A stretch of DNA of 38,914 bases from Candidatus Thorarchaeota archaeon MP8T_1 (GCA_002825465.1 PJER01000023.1:1-38914), one strand, 5' to 3'. Numbered from the stretch's first letter, positions 24,853 to 32,559 are shown. Notes: generated by a model from the sequence alone, not told the origin. Numbers and translations are program-made.

Positions 24853-25482
24853 ATGTCCAATGCATATTCTGATAATGATGGTAATTTCTTAGTGAAATTG
24901 GCAAGAAAGACTGTAGATGAATATGTTGCTCATAAAAAGAAGGTTGAGCCACCTACAGATACACCAGACCATCTCAAAGCGAAGTCTGGAGTATTTGTCA
25001 CACTCAATTCTAAAGATGGAAACAGAGTGTCACTTCGTGGATGTATTGGACGACCGTATCCATCTCATCCCTTGGTCCAAGCTGTAATCGATTCGTCTAT
25101 TGACTCAGCAGTAAATGATCCTCGTTTTCCACCATTATCACCAAAAGAACTTGATACTATCATTGTAGACCTGAGCGTCCTAACTCCTCCAAAGAAGATT
25201 GAATATTCAAAACCTGAAGAATTACTGAATCTTGTGAAGGTTGGTCGTGATGGTCTTATTGCCAGTTTGGGGATGTGGAGAGGGCTTCTATTACCACAGG
25301 TACCTGTTGATTGGAATTGGAATACGCTAGAATTCCTACAGCACACCTGTAACAAGGCAGGACTTCCAATGGATGCTTGGAAAAACCCGGAGACAGAGTT
25401 CATGTCCTTTCAAGCTGAAATATTTGGTGAGGAAACACCAAGGGGTACTATCGTAAGAAACCCTAGTCATCCAAAGTGTTAG
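24853..25482 (+). CDS. AMMECR1 domain protein
   Basis: 209 residues, one AMMECR1 domain. Family marks: GVFVTLNSKDGNRVSLRGCIGRPYPSHPL (the LRGCIG signature) and FPPLSPKELDTIIVDLSVLTPP, with LGMWRGLLLPQVPVDWNWNTLEFLQHTCNKAGLP later. The family is conserved from archaea to humans and is often near radical SAM AmmB and MEMO genes; its chemistry is unresolved. ATG 24853 is chosen over TTG 24844. The nadC gene starts 13 nt downstream, so they are co-transcribed. Confidence 0.92.
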   Translation: MSNAYSDNDGNFLVKLARKTVDEYVAHKKKVEPPTDTPDHLKAKSGVFVTLNSKDGNRVSLRGCIGRPYPSHPLVQAVIDSSIDSAVNDPRFPPLSPKELDTIIVDLSVLTPPKKIEYSKPEELLNLVKVGRDGLIASLGMWRGLLLPQVPVDWNWNTLEFLQHTCNKAGLPMDAWKNPETEFMSFQAEIFGEETPRGTIVRNPSHPKC

Positions 25483-25495
25483 TTGAGGTGTTAAT

Positions 25496-26353
25496 GTGAA
25501 TACACTCCCGCCTGAAATTATTGAGACACTGAAGAGATTCCTTGAGGAAGATGTGAGGTCTGGTGACCTTACAACAGATGTAACAATTCCCGAAGAGAAG
25601 ACAGCTTTAGCCACAATCTATGCAAGAGAGAAGGCTATTCTTGCTGGTATCAAAGAAACTGAAGCTATCGCGTATCTGACTGGATTAACATATGAGGTTC
25701 TGGCATTTGAGGGGAATTGGGTAGAACCAGGTACACCAGTAATGCGATTAAGAGGAAGAGCAAAAACTCTACTTACAGTTGAGCGATTAACCTTGAACAT
25801 CATTCAACGAATGAGTGGAATTGCAACTAAGACCTACCGAATGGTCAATGCCGCACATGAAGTGAATCCCAAGGTAAAAGTGGCGTGTACACGAAAGACC
25901 ACGCCGGGATTCAGGTTTTTTGAAAAACGTGCAGTTGTGATTGGTGGTGGTGATCCGCATAGATATGCGCTTGATGATATGGTCTTGATAAAGAATAACC
26001 ACATCACAGCAGCTGGAGGCGTCCATGAAGCAGTTACAGCTGCGAAAGAAACAGTTTCATTCAGTAAGAAGATATCATGTGAAGCACGTACGCTCCAACA
26101 GGTCGAAGAGGCAATAGGAGCAGGAGCAGATATTGTTCTTCTCGATAACTTTTCACCGAAGGATATAGGTGGAGTAGTCGAGGTCCTAAAAAGTAAGGGG
26201 CTTCATAAAAAAGTCATCCTCGAAGCTTCGGGAGGAATAGACGAGGAGAATGTCAAGCAATATGCGAAAAATGAGATAGATGTAATATCATCAGGATCAT
26301 TAACACATTCCTATGACTCAATAGATTTCAACATGCGACTCTCATTAAATTAA
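25496..26353 (+). CDS. nadC: Nicotinate-nucleotide pyrophosphorylase (quinolinate PRTase)
   Basis: 285 residues, full length. Motifs: EEDVRSGDLTTD at the N-terminus, RMSGIATKT, CTRKTTPG, and GGGDPHRYALDDMVLIKNNH, which together hold the quinolinate and PRPP contacts; the C-terminal barrel ends with EASGGIDEENVKQYA and DVISSGSLTHS. It converts quinolinate and PRPP to nicotinate mononucleotide, releasing CO2 and PPi, in de novo NAD synthesis. GTG 25496 has GAGGTG 5 nt upstream. nadA and nadB are not in the window. Confidence 0.95.
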   Translation: MNTLPPEIIETLKRFLEEDVRSGDLTTDVTIPEEKTALATIYAREKAILAGIKETEAIAYLTGLTYEVLAFEGNWVEPGTPVMRLRGRAKTLLTVERLTLNIIQRMSGIATKTYRMVNAAHEVNPKVKVACTRKTTPGFRFFEKRAVVIGGGDPHRYALDDMVLIKNNHITAAGGVHEAVTAAKETVSFSKKISCEARTLQQVEEAIGAGADIVLLDNFSPKDIGGVVEVLKSKGLHKKVILEASGGIDEENVKQYAKNEIDVISSGSLTHSYDSIDFNMRLSLN

Positions 26354-26368
26354 TTGGGTAAGAAAGAG

Positions 26369-26446
26369 TGGTGCCCCGGCCGGGATTCGAACCCGGGTCA
26401 TGAGGTCGAAAACCTCAGATGCTGGGCCGGACTACACTACCGGGGC
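26369..26446 (-). tRNA. tRNA-Glu (TTC)
   Basis: Full cloverleaf on the minus strand: acceptor GCCCCGG/CCGGGGC, D stem GTGT/GCAT with GG in the loop, anticodon stem TGAGG/CCTCA with loop TTTTCGA (anticodon TTC), T arm CCGGG-TTCGAAT-CCCGG, discriminator A and an encoded CCA; 78 nt. TATA-like CTTAATAAC lies about 34 bp upstream (near 26477-26485). The trailer is pyrimidine-rich (CTCTTTCTTA). No intron. Confidence 0.97.
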
Positions 26447-26501
26447 CTGTTTGCATCGCACAATATTTTTTAGTTATTAAGATTACGCAGAGGCCCTGTT
26501 T

Positions 26502-26852
26502 CTAAATAGGTCGAATTGTACGTTCTTCAAGGTCGTTGAAATTCTGAATTTCCCTGACTTGCTGAAGTACAATTTGTGAAGTATGTTTCTTGAGACCTGA
26601 ACGGGTTCCTGCATTTATCTGAAGAATAAAAGACCGCAAATCAGAAGCAGTTGGAACCCCAGAGATTTTGTGCATTCCAGACACGAGAGAGGGAACAACA
26701 AGAATGCTGTATGCTTCTGCAATGTGATGATATCTGTCCACATTTACTTCGAATATTGATTCGAGTAATCCGAGTTGCTCTGATTCTTGCTCTAACATTG
26801 TCTTAAGAACTTCACACCAGGTACAGTGGTCGGAGGTAAATAGCAGAATCAT
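26502..26852 (-). CDS. Thioredoxin-like protein with CTWC motif
   Basis: 116 residues. The start MILLFTSDHCTWCEVLKTML is the first strand, redox loop and helix of a thioredoxin fold, with active-site C10-x-x-C13; a cis-Pro-type loop follows at VVPSLV, about 52-57. It is shorter at the N-terminus than thioredoxin, like archaeal glutaredoxin/thioredoxin hybrids, and has an extra charged helical tail of about 30 residues. Predicted role: dithiol-disulfide exchange in the cytoplasm. TATA-like TTTATATTA on the minus strand at 26892-26901 gives a short leader. Confidence 0.7.
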   Translation of the reverse strand: MILLFTSDHCTWCEVLKTMLEQESEQLGLLESIFEVNVDRYHHIAEAYSILVVPSLVSGMHKISGVPTASDLRSFILQINAGTRSGLKKHTSQIVLQQVREIQNFNDLEERTIRPI

Positions 26853-27059
26853 ATAGACAACTCATTGCACTTTTCTGGTTGTTCTGATGTTCTAATATAA
26901 AGTCGGAGAAAACTGGTTTTAGTGAATAGAGAATTTTGCAGATTCTTGAGAATTTCTGATGGAAAAATAGAATCCCATTGATATGTGCCATTGCGAATTA
27001 CGAGTGAGTTCAAAAAGATTAATTCTGTACAATCCAATGAAAATAATGAGGGGAACTGT

Positions 27060-27413
27060 TTGCTACCATTCGAAGTGGAATTGGAACTATATGCATTGAA
27101 TGATTATACAAGAAATCTACTAGTTGTGACTCTTCTTTCTCTTGTGATGTATTATGGATGGACAAGGTCAGCAAGAGACGAAACGTGGGTAGAGCGAAAA
27201 TTTGCCTCGTACTTTACTCTCAGTATACTTAGTTGGTTATCTCTAATGATTATTATTCCCTTCTCCATCTTGAGCTTCTTCCATCCAAATCTTGTACTTG
27301 AGATTGGGGAACGGATTCTCTATGATATAATGCCTGCTACAATATTGTTGGTTGTGATCATCATCATTATCCAAGCTCTGAATTCGAAAGGATACTTCCA
27401 GAAAAGAGAATAA
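27060..27413 (+). CDS. Small three-TM membrane protein
   Basis: Not recognised. From TTG 27060, preceded by AGGGGA with 5 nt spacing, it encodes 117 residues; a longer frame from GTG 26985 has no SD. Hydrophobic segments are seen at LLVVTLLSLVMYYGW, YFTLSILSWLSLMIIIPFSIL and IMPATILLVVIIIIIQAL, with charged loops (RSARDETWVERK) between. It may be a single-gene unit between the thioredoxin-like gene and the CAU tRNA. Confidence 0.5.
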   Translation: MLPFEVELELYALNDYTRNLLVVTLLSLVMYYGWTRSARDETWVERKFASYFTLSILSWLSLMIIIPFSILSFFHPNLVLEIGERILYDIMPATILLVVIIIIIQALNSKGYFQKRE

Positions 27414-27428
27414 AAATCTCACATTCGC

Positions 27429-27439
27429 AACGTTAATAT
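27429..27439 (+). promoter_or_regulatory. tRNA promoter, AACGTTAATAT
   Basis: This 11-mer lies 49 bp upstream of the CAU tRNA and is repeated exactly 38 bp upstream of tRNA-Asn (32402-32412). A shared TATA-like element of tRNA genes is the likely reading. Confidence 0.5.
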
Positions 27440-27477
27440 CTCAAAGCAAGTGCACCAGCCATACCAAGCAAATTCAA

Positions 27478-27554
27478 GGGCCCGTAGCTCAGCTTGGTAG
27501 AGCAGCAGGCTCATAACCTGTCGGTCGGGCGTTCAAATCGCCCCGGGCCCACCA
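27478..27554 (+). tRNA. tRNA with CAT anticodon (Ile2 or elongator Met)
   Basis: 77 nt with encoded CCA: acceptor GGGCCCG/CGGGCCC, D arm GCTC/GAGC, anticodon stem GCAGG/CCTGT with loop CTCATAA, T arm GGGCG-TTCAAAT-CGCCC, discriminator A. It lacks the three G-C pairs of initiators, so it is not tRNA-iMet. The GGGCCCG acceptor is usual for archaeal tRNA-Ile, which favours tRNA-Ile2, whose C34 becomes agmatidine and reads AUA; elongator Met remains possible. The trailer is CTTCTTA. A coiled-coil membrane protein gene ends 5 nt downstream on the other strand. Confidence 0.93.
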
Positions 27555-27558
27555 CTTC

Positions 27559-28068
27559 TTACTGACTATATTTTTCGCGGATTCCTTCTATTTCTCCTGC
27601 AATTTCTTCGTAATGGGCGACTAAGTCAAGGTTGCCAGATTTGATTGCTTGAGATTTAGCCTGATCAAGTAGTGCTAGAAGAGAAGTGGCTTCTTCAACA
27701 ATTTCGAAACCAAGCTTTTCCTGTTTCTTGGGTTTCTCATTATACTTTGCAATTGTTTTAGCAAGACTTTGTCTTTCTTTTGCTATTTTCTTATCCATAT
27801 CCATCTGAATCATTTTATCCAATTTTTCAAGAGAGTCTTCTTCTGTTTTAGTAACTTGAGTTGGTTCCTTCTGTTTAGATGAGAGCCCAAGAGCTCGTTT
27901 CAAATCATCGCGGAAGAAGCTGAGTAGGAATCCTATGAAGATGACAACAACTCCTGCCACAAAGCCCTCTATGCTGGATAATATGAAAGCGATGATACTT
28001 ACAATGATGAGAATTATTACGAGAGCTCCTAGTCCTTTCCAAGAGAAATTGTTAGACTCGCTATTCAT
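27559..28068 (-). CDS. Membrane-anchored coiled-coil protein
   Basis: Not recognised as a named family. 169 residues: two hydrophobic segments close together near the N-terminus (GLGALVIILIIVSIIAFIL and GFVAGVVVIFIGFLLSFF), then about 115 charged residues predicted as coiled coil (LEKLDKMIQMDMDKKIAKERQ and on), probably cytoplasmic by the positive residues after the second segment. No SD is visible before ATG 28068, so it may be leaderless or use a weak site. Its stop lies 5 nt from the CAU tRNA end, tail to tail. Confidence 0.6.
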   Translation of the reverse strand: MNSESNNFSWKGLGALVIILIIVSIIAFILSSIEGFVAGVVVIFIGFLLSFFRDDLKRALGLSSKQKEPTQVTKTEEDSLEKLDKMIQMDMDKKIAKERQSLAKTIAKYNEKPKKQEKLGFEIVEEATSLLALLDQAKSQAIKSGNLDLVAHYEEIAGEIEGIREKYSQ

Positions 28069-28167
28069 TGTTGTTACACAATTCAGACTAATAGTTTGGT
28101 CTGATTTAACATTGATGGGTTCATCTCTAATTACCGAAAATACAGCTCGATTTCACTGAGATAGGTG

Positions 28168-28303
28168 CTAATATAGTATCATATCGATATTATTGTGAAG
28201 ATGAAGTGTTCGGAGGTACTTTGTTGAGAATCCGTTAGACATGCCGCGTCTACCCCCAATTCGTTCTTTCAGGCCTCTTCATGAGGCCACCTTCTCTTTT
28301 TCT
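28168..28303 (+). ncRNA. Possible short transcript with hairpin terminator
   Basis: The 312-bp gap 28069-28380 holds TATA-like CTAATATAG at 28168-28176 and, about 100 bp later, a perfect hairpin GGCCTC-TTCAT-GAGGCC (28272-28288) followed by the T-rich run CTTCTCTTTTTCT (28291-28303). This is a complete promoter-to-terminator unit with no convincing open frame. It could be a small RNA or an attenuated leader of the zinc-finger gene at 28381. Confidence 0.3.
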
Positions 28304-28380
28304 AACTCATCAAAATGCTTATTGTGCAGATTGTACCTTTCTCAAATCAGATTGTATTTCAAAAGAGAGGAAAACCAATC

Positions 28381-28566
28381 ATGTCAGATGGATGGGGAAG
28401 AACATGCAGCTGCTGTGGAGCAGAATCTCCAGATAACATATTCATTTGTGATTTCTGTGGTAAGGAGATATGTACTGAGTGCTATAATATGACAAACGAT
28501 GCCGACATGATCTGTGAGGAATGTATCAAGGCGAATGGCTTCACTGCTGACGATCTCCAGTTCTGA
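28381..28566 (+). CDS. Small eight-cysteine zinc-finger protein
   Basis: 61 residues from ATG 28381 (MSDGWGRTCSCCG). Cysteines are arranged CSCC, CDFC, CTEC and CEEC, with x4-5 spacing in CGKEICTEC, so two zinc sites in a cross-brace or tandem ribbon of treble-clef/RING-FYVE-like style are likely. The tail is acidic and Asn/Asp-rich. GAGAGG lies 10 nt upstream. A longer frame from ATG 28315 has no such signal. Likely a protein-binding adaptor; function unknown. Confidence 0.6.
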   Translation: MSDGWGRTCSCCGAESPDNIFICDFCGKEICTECYNMTNDADMICEECIKANGFTADDLQF

Positions 28567-28633
28567 TTTGAGATTCGTATCATAACGGACTTATACATCA
28601 GTAGATATCAGGATTCTATTCGAGGAAACCACT

Positions 28634-29434
28634 ATGCAACTGTTTTCTGACCCTATCTCAATGGGAATATTAGCCAGTCTCTTGGCTGGAACTGCAACAG
28701 GGTTAGGATCAATCCCTATCTTCTTCAAGAAAGACTTCACTAGAAGGACTCTTGACCTAATGCTAGGTTTTGCTGCAGGAGTTATGTTAGCTGCCTCATC
28801 ATTCAGTTTACTTGTCCCTGCATTTCAGGATGCACAATTAGAGGCTGTTGGATGGCCTGGAGTATTTACTATAGTTGGCCTGGGTTTTATGCTGGGCGCT
28901 TCTTTCGTTTATATAACTGACAAGAAACTCCCCCATGAACACTTCCAGAAGGGACCAGAAGGCCCATCATCAAAGCTAGGGCGAGTATGGCTACTTGTCA
29001 TTGCGATTACAATTCATAATTTTCCAGAGGGACTTGCTGTAGGTGTATCATTTGGAGGAAATGATACGATCATTGGAATATCTGTAGCAGTTGCAATAGG
29101 ACTTCAAAATATACCTGAAGGGCTTGCTGTAGCTGCACCATTAGTGAGAGAGGGATATTCTAGAAAATATGCAGCAGGATTAGCACTATTGACTGGATTG
29201 GTGGAGCCTATTGGAGGAGTAGTGGGAGTTACCGTAGTAATCGTTGCAGCTGGACTCCTACCGTATGGATTAGCATTTGCTGCTGGAGCGATGGTATATG
29301 TTGTAGGTGATGAGATGGTCCCTGAGAGTCATTCGGGTGGGAATGAACGTCTGGCAACCTGGGGACTAATGGTTGGATTCTTCATAATGATGTCACTCGA
29401 TAATGTGTTCGAATTCATACTTCCAACAGGATAG
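28634..29434 (+). CDS. ZIP-family divalent metal transporter
   Basis: 266 residues and about eight membrane segments. The two ZIP metal-site motifs are plain: HNFPEGLAVGVSF in TM4 and NIPEGLAVAAPL in TM5; LVEPIGGVVG follows in TM6. This is the GufA-type subfamily, which moves Zn2+ and other divalent ions into the cytoplasm. The His-rich loop usual between TM3 and TM4 is reduced (KLPHEHFQKG). ATG 28634 is preceded by GAGGAAACC. The gene stands alone. Confidence 0.93.
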   Translation: MQLFSDPISMGILASLLAGTATGLGSIPIFFKKDFTRRTLDLMLGFAAGVMLAASSFSLLVPAFQDAQLEAVGWPGVFTIVGLGFMLGASFVYITDKKLPHEHFQKGPEGPSSKLGRVWLLVIAITIHNFPEGLAVGVSFGGNDTIIGISVAVAIGLQNIPEGLAVAAPLVREGYSRKYAAGLALLTGLVEPIGGVVGVTVVIVAAGLLPYGLAFAAGAMVYVVGDEMVPESHSGGNERLATWGLMVGFFIMMSLDNVFEFILPTG

Positions 29435-29441
29435 TCAGTTT

Positions 29442-29792
29442 CTACCTTTTTGGAACATAGGGATCAAGAACGCATGCGGGTCCTGTATAGGTCTCTTCCA
29501 GTGTAGATTCCACGATTTTTCCTGTAGCATCTACGATAATCATCCCCTCAAGGTGATGCCCCTTTGGATATTGTGAAAAGCCGTCCTCATCGAAAGTGTA
29601 TCTGAAAGTGACTCGAGTCCGATTAGCTTCCATTTTCTCAGGTTCATCCAGAAAGAGATCCTCAAATTCACAGTAAGGGCGTAATGGATCAGCCCAGCCA
29701 GTCTCAGCATGAATGAAGTCAAGTATGATTTTCCTAATGTCCAATTCGTCCATTCCGGTTTTCACTATCCTGAAATTGAGAGCTACCTTCAT
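29442..29792 (-). CDS. Unrecognised small protein
   Basis: 116 residues, no membrane segment or clear motif. The middle (TRVTFRYTFDEDGFSQYPKGHHLEGMIIVD) suggests a beta-rich fold with alternating strands; N-terminal half is helical. The ATG at 29792 overlaps the stop of the secreted protein gene upstream as ATGA, which suggests coupled translation; an in-frame ATG at 29753 is the alternative. Function unknown. Confidence 0.55.
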   Translation of the reverse strand: MKVALNFRIVKTGMDELDIRKIILDFIHAETGWADPLRPYCEFEDLFLDEPEKMEANRTRVTFRYTFDEDGFSQYPKGHHLEGMIIVDATGKIVESTLEETYTGPACVLDPYVPKR

Positions 29793-30370
29793 TCAATTGC
29801 AAAGATGCCTTCCAAGATAGGTGTTGTTAGAATGCACTCCTGGTTGTTGTCAAAGGAAATTAGGACACAAGCATATACATATGATCCCATTAAGAATGAA
29901 GTGTCTATTCGAGTTATATAGTTGTGATAGGTTAATGTCACTGATTGTCCTGCAGGGATTGTGAGATTAGTATCAGGTGTAAGGCCAAAGGTATAGAAGA
30001 GTCCGGCATCTAGATAGTACAGACTTACTTTGATAGCATGAAAGTCTGTGACGTCCTCAGTCCCATTATTTGTGATATTTACCAGAAGACTCACGTAGAA
30101 ATCAATAGGACCACTATGAGGAATCATTCCCGAAATATCACCTGTAGCATTGAGTTGTAGGGACCCAACTGCAATCGTTTCATAGTCTGTAGTGTTTTCA
30201 GGTGGGTTCGCGCTGGGAGGGACTGGATCTAGTATTGGAGGTGTTTCAGTAGTTCCAGTAGGGAAAATATTAGGAAAATTGGGCAACTGGAGATAGAGTA
30301 CTCCAATAGTCAGAACTACAAACGCTGTGAGTACTATTCCAACAATTGTTCTTTGTGTCTTTGTGCTCAA
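29789..30370 (-). CDS. Membrane-anchored extracellular beta-sandwich protein
   Basis: 193 residues. One N-terminal membrane segment (IVGIVLTAFVVLTIGVLYL, about 9-27), a Pro/Thr-rich stalk (30-65), then an outside domain of about 125 residues with NITNNGTEDVTDFHAIKVSLYYLD and PAGQSVTLTYHNY, like CARDB/DUF-type immunoglobulin-like domains that bridge surface proteins. Several N-x-S/T sites suit archaeal N-glycosylation. The start is TTG 30370 with GGGGT 5 nt upstream. It overlaps the small unknown gene downstream. Family not assigned. Confidence 0.6.
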   Translation of the reverse strand: MSTKTQRTIVGIVLTAFVVLTIGVLYLQLPNFPNIFPTGTTETPPILDPVPPSANPPENTTDYETIAVGSLQLNATGDISGMIPHSGPIDFYVSLLVNITNNGTEDVTDFHAIKVSLYYLDAGLFYTFGLTPDTNLTIPAGQSVTLTYHNYITRIDTSFLMGSYVYACVLISFDNNQECILTTPILEGIFAIE

Positions 30371-30511
30371 TTACAACCCCAGTGGACATCTTTGATTTTA
30401 AACATATGAGCATTAAGGTGTAAGAAATCACATAACCAATATCTACTGAAAACCAACGAATTCAATAGGAAAAGTGCGTAAGAGAACCTGTGGTTCAGGT
30501 TGGTGTGTAAT

Positions 30512-32371
30512 GTGAGCAAAGTATCCGAAAAACTAGGATTTGTGGCAATTGCAATACTACTGACTATTCCTTTGATATCAATTCCTGAAGTGACCTCTGT
30601 TGATGATGGAATGCCTTTTGTCATGGCTTATGGTTCAGACATTGGAGAACTCAATCCATTACTCTGGCGCAGTGAGAGATCTCATTGGTATGATATGCTT
30701 GTGTACGATACTTTACTGACCTATGATGATAATTTAGAGATAATCCCGTGGCTTGCTTCAGATTTTGTAGTATCAGCTGATGGGCTCATTATAAACTTCA
30801 CAATTCGAGAAGGAGCAAAATGGCATGATGGAGTAAATCTCACTGCAGACGACGTGGCGTTCACTTTTGAATACATTCGCGATGCTCCATCAGATGTCAA
30901 TTGGTGGTCACTATTGCAGGGTTTGGTGTCTGCAACAGCATATGGCAATGTTGTGGTGTGTGAGTTTGACCAATTGTATTCTTTTGCTCTACAGACTTTA
31001 GGGGAGATTTACATACTCCCAGAGCACATTTGGAGTGGTTATGAGGCAGACCACCCAAAATGGAATGACGAAGATGATATTTTGGCTCATACCGGTTCAG
31101 GTCCATTCAAGTATGTCGACCGCGTACCAGACGAATACACAGACCTAGTTAGATTCGATGATTGGTGGGGGCCAGATAGTCCGTTTGTGGGTCAGCTACC
31201 AAATATCGATAGCGTTCGGATTGATATAGTCATTGGGCAAGATGCAAGAATTCTAGCAATGAGAACTGGATCTGCGGATACTGAGCGATACGAAGTATTT
31301 GGATCATATGTTGAAGAGGTTCTATCATATCCGGAACTCCAATTAGTTCAGGGGGTAGCTTCTCAGTGGGACTATGTCTGGGGATTCAACATGACAATCC
31401 CAGGGTTAGATGACTACAATGTGAGAAAGGCAATGTCTTTGGCAGTCGATCGCACAGAAATAATAGATATAGGTAGACTTGGGTATGGAACACGAACTGA
31501 TAGTGTGATTCCCGAAGCGTTTTACCCAGAATTATTCAACAGTATTGGAGTATATGAAGAGGACATTTCTGAAGCAAATGCAATTCTTGATGCAGCGGGA
31601 TATTTAGATAATGATGCTGATGGAAATCGAAACTTTCCAGGCACCGCGCCTACTCCTGAGCTTGAGTTTGACTTATTGACACTCTCATGGGACGACATAT
31701 CCGTAGCCACTGGAATTGGTATAGAGACGCAGATGGAATCTATTGGGATAACAATCAACATCCTAGTGACCGATGATGGACCAATGTACGATGCTATCTA
31801 CTCTGGTTATTACGAGATGTACACCATGGCTCATGGATATGATACTATCCCGGATCATGTTTGGTGGCGTTGTCATTCTTCCAGCATCTACGAATGGGGA
31901 GATAATGTGTATCATCTTGATAATGCGACTGTTGATACTATTCTAGATAATTATGTAAGTTCCACACCTGCAACATTGGCGGACAATGCTGCTCTTGCTG
32001 CAAAAGCTGTGTATGATAACATTCCCTATGTCCCACTGTTTCTCTCTGATGATACACATGTGATGAGAGCTGAATGGGTCAATTACACAACTCCTGCTGG
32101 AGGGCCATTTTCCTCATTCAACCCAAGAACAATGGTGTTCATGTATGATAGCTCATCCTCCACTTCCACGAGCACATCTACTACAACTGGCAACACGGGT
32201 ATTACTAGTACAACAATAACTACTACCACAGGTACTACTAGTGCGACAACAACAACAAATGGAACACTACTAGGTATAGACTCTATTATGGTGTTTATGA
32301 TCTCTGTCGGGAGCCTTGGTGTAATAATAGTAGTCATAGTATTGATAATACGGAATCAGAAAGGACCTTGA
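30512..32371 (+). CDS. Family 5 extracellular solute-binding protein (ABC)
   Basis: About 619 residues from GTG 30512 (GGTG 6 nt upstream). An N-terminal signal/anchor (GFVAIAILLTIPLISI) is followed by a SBP_bac_5 domain (PF00496): YGSDIGELNPLLWRSER, YDTLLTYDDNLEIIPWLASDF, FTIREGAKWHDGVNLTADDVAFTFEY and VRKAMSLAVDRTEII are characteristic. Such proteins bind oligopeptides, nickel or sugars for Dpp/Opp transporters. After the domain come a Ser/Thr stalk of about 50 residues and a C-terminal membrane anchor with a basic end (VIIVVIVLIIRNQKGP), an archaeal surface arrangement. No permease or ATPase genes adjoin, so the partner transporter is elsewhere. The ligand cannot be told. Confidence 0.92.
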   Translation: MSKVSEKLGFVAIAILLTIPLISIPEVTSVDDGMPFVMAYGSDIGELNPLLWRSERSHWYDMLVYDTLLTYDDNLEIIPWLASDFVVSADGLIINFTIREGAKWHDGVNLTADDVAFTFEYIRDAPSDVNWWSLLQGLVSATAYGNVVVCEFDQLYSFALQTLGEIYILPEHIWSGYEADHPKWNDEDDILAHTGSGPFKYVDRVPDEYTDLVRFDDWWGPDSPFVGQLPNIDSVRIDIVIGQDARILAMRTGSADTERYEVFGSYVEEVLSYPELQLVQGVASQWDYVWGFNMTIPGLDDYNVRKAMSLAVDRTEIIDIGRLGYGTRTDSVIPEAFYPELFNSIGVYEEDISEANAILDAAGYLDNDADGNRNFPGTAPTPELEFDLLTLSWDDISVATGIGIETQMESIGITINILVTDDGPMYDAIYSGYYEMYTMAHGYDTIPDHVWWRCHSSSIYEWGDNVYHLDNATVDTILDNYVSSTPATLADNAALAAKAVYDNIPYVPLFLSDDTHVMRAEWVNYTTPAGGPFSSFNPRTMVFMYDSSSSTSTSTSTTTGNTGITSTTITTTTGTTSATTTTNGTLLGIDSIMVFMISVGSLGVIIVVIVLIIRNQKGP

Positions 32372-32401
32372 TACAATCAAGACATATTGTAAACAAACAG
32401 C

Positions 32402-32412
32402 AACGTTAATAT
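32402..32412 (+). promoter_or_regulatory. tRNA-Asn promoter, AACGTTAATAT
   Basis: Identical 11-mer to the one before the CAU tRNA, 38 bp upstream of the tRNA-Asn 5' end. Confidence 0.5.
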
Positions 32413-32439
32413 TGGTTTCAAGAGCGACTCCCTGAGTAA

Positions 32440-32548
32440 GCCGCCGTGGCTCAGTAGGTAGAGCGACAGTAGATGACGTTTGATACGTTTCTGCCGCTAA
32501 AGCCTGTTAAGTTGTTGGTCGTAGGTTCGAGCCCTACCGGCGGCGCCA
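32440..32548 (+). tRNA. tRNA-Asn (GTT) with a non-canonical 33-nt intron
   Basis: Acceptor GCCGCCG/CGGCGGC, D arm GCTC/GAGC, anticodon loop CTGTTAA (32504-32510, anticodon GTT), anticodon 3' strand GTTGT, variable TGGTC, T arm GTAGG-TTCGAGC-CCTAC, discriminator G, encoded CCA. The loop is uninterrupted; the interruption is in the 5' strand of the anticodon stem. Removing 33 nt (about 32470-32502) leaves ACAGC opposite GTTGT and exactly 76 nt. The shared AG at both junctions means the cut could be at 28/29, 29/30 or 30/31. The 3' end is duplicated downstream (32870, 33609, 35497, 38161). Confidence 0.88.
32470..32502 (+). other. Intron in the tRNA-Asn anticodon stem
   Basis: 33 nt. It holds a small hairpin with ACGT arms (GACGT ... 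ACGTT). A perfect bulge-helix-bulge was not found by hand; three of four central pairs form if the intron starts one base earlier. Placement is uncertain by two bases because AG occurs at both borders. It is far from the canonical 37/38 site. Confidence 0.65.
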
Positions 32549-32551
32549 CTT
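32539..32551 (+). repeat. tRNA-Asn 3' end, array repeat copy 1
   Basis: GGCGGCGCCACTT comprises the last acceptor bases, the G discriminator, CCA and the first trailer bases. It is the reference copy for the downstream repeats. Here the trailer continues AATTAT instead of CTTMT as in the displaced copies. Confidence 0.75.
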
Positions 32552-32559
32552 AATTATAG

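Noticed and set aside
27551..27563. CCACTTCTTA after the CAU tRNA as another array repeat
   Set aside because: It shares only CCA plus the pyrimidine trailer, common to tRNA 3' ends here; the GC-rich acceptor part differs. This also warns that the trailer half of the array repeat is weak evidence by itself.
28241..28492. Plus-strand frame starting MPRLPPIRSF
   Set aside because: It crosses the hairpin and overlaps the cysteine-rich gene in another frame; no SD precedes it.
32465..32520. tRNA-Asn read as class II tRNA with a long variable arm, or with a 37/38 intron
   Set aside because: Pairing GACAG with CTGTT leaves no U33 and a 12-nt variable loop with no stem. The CTGTTAA loop and the 76-nt spliced length fit only an intron in the 5' anticodon strand.
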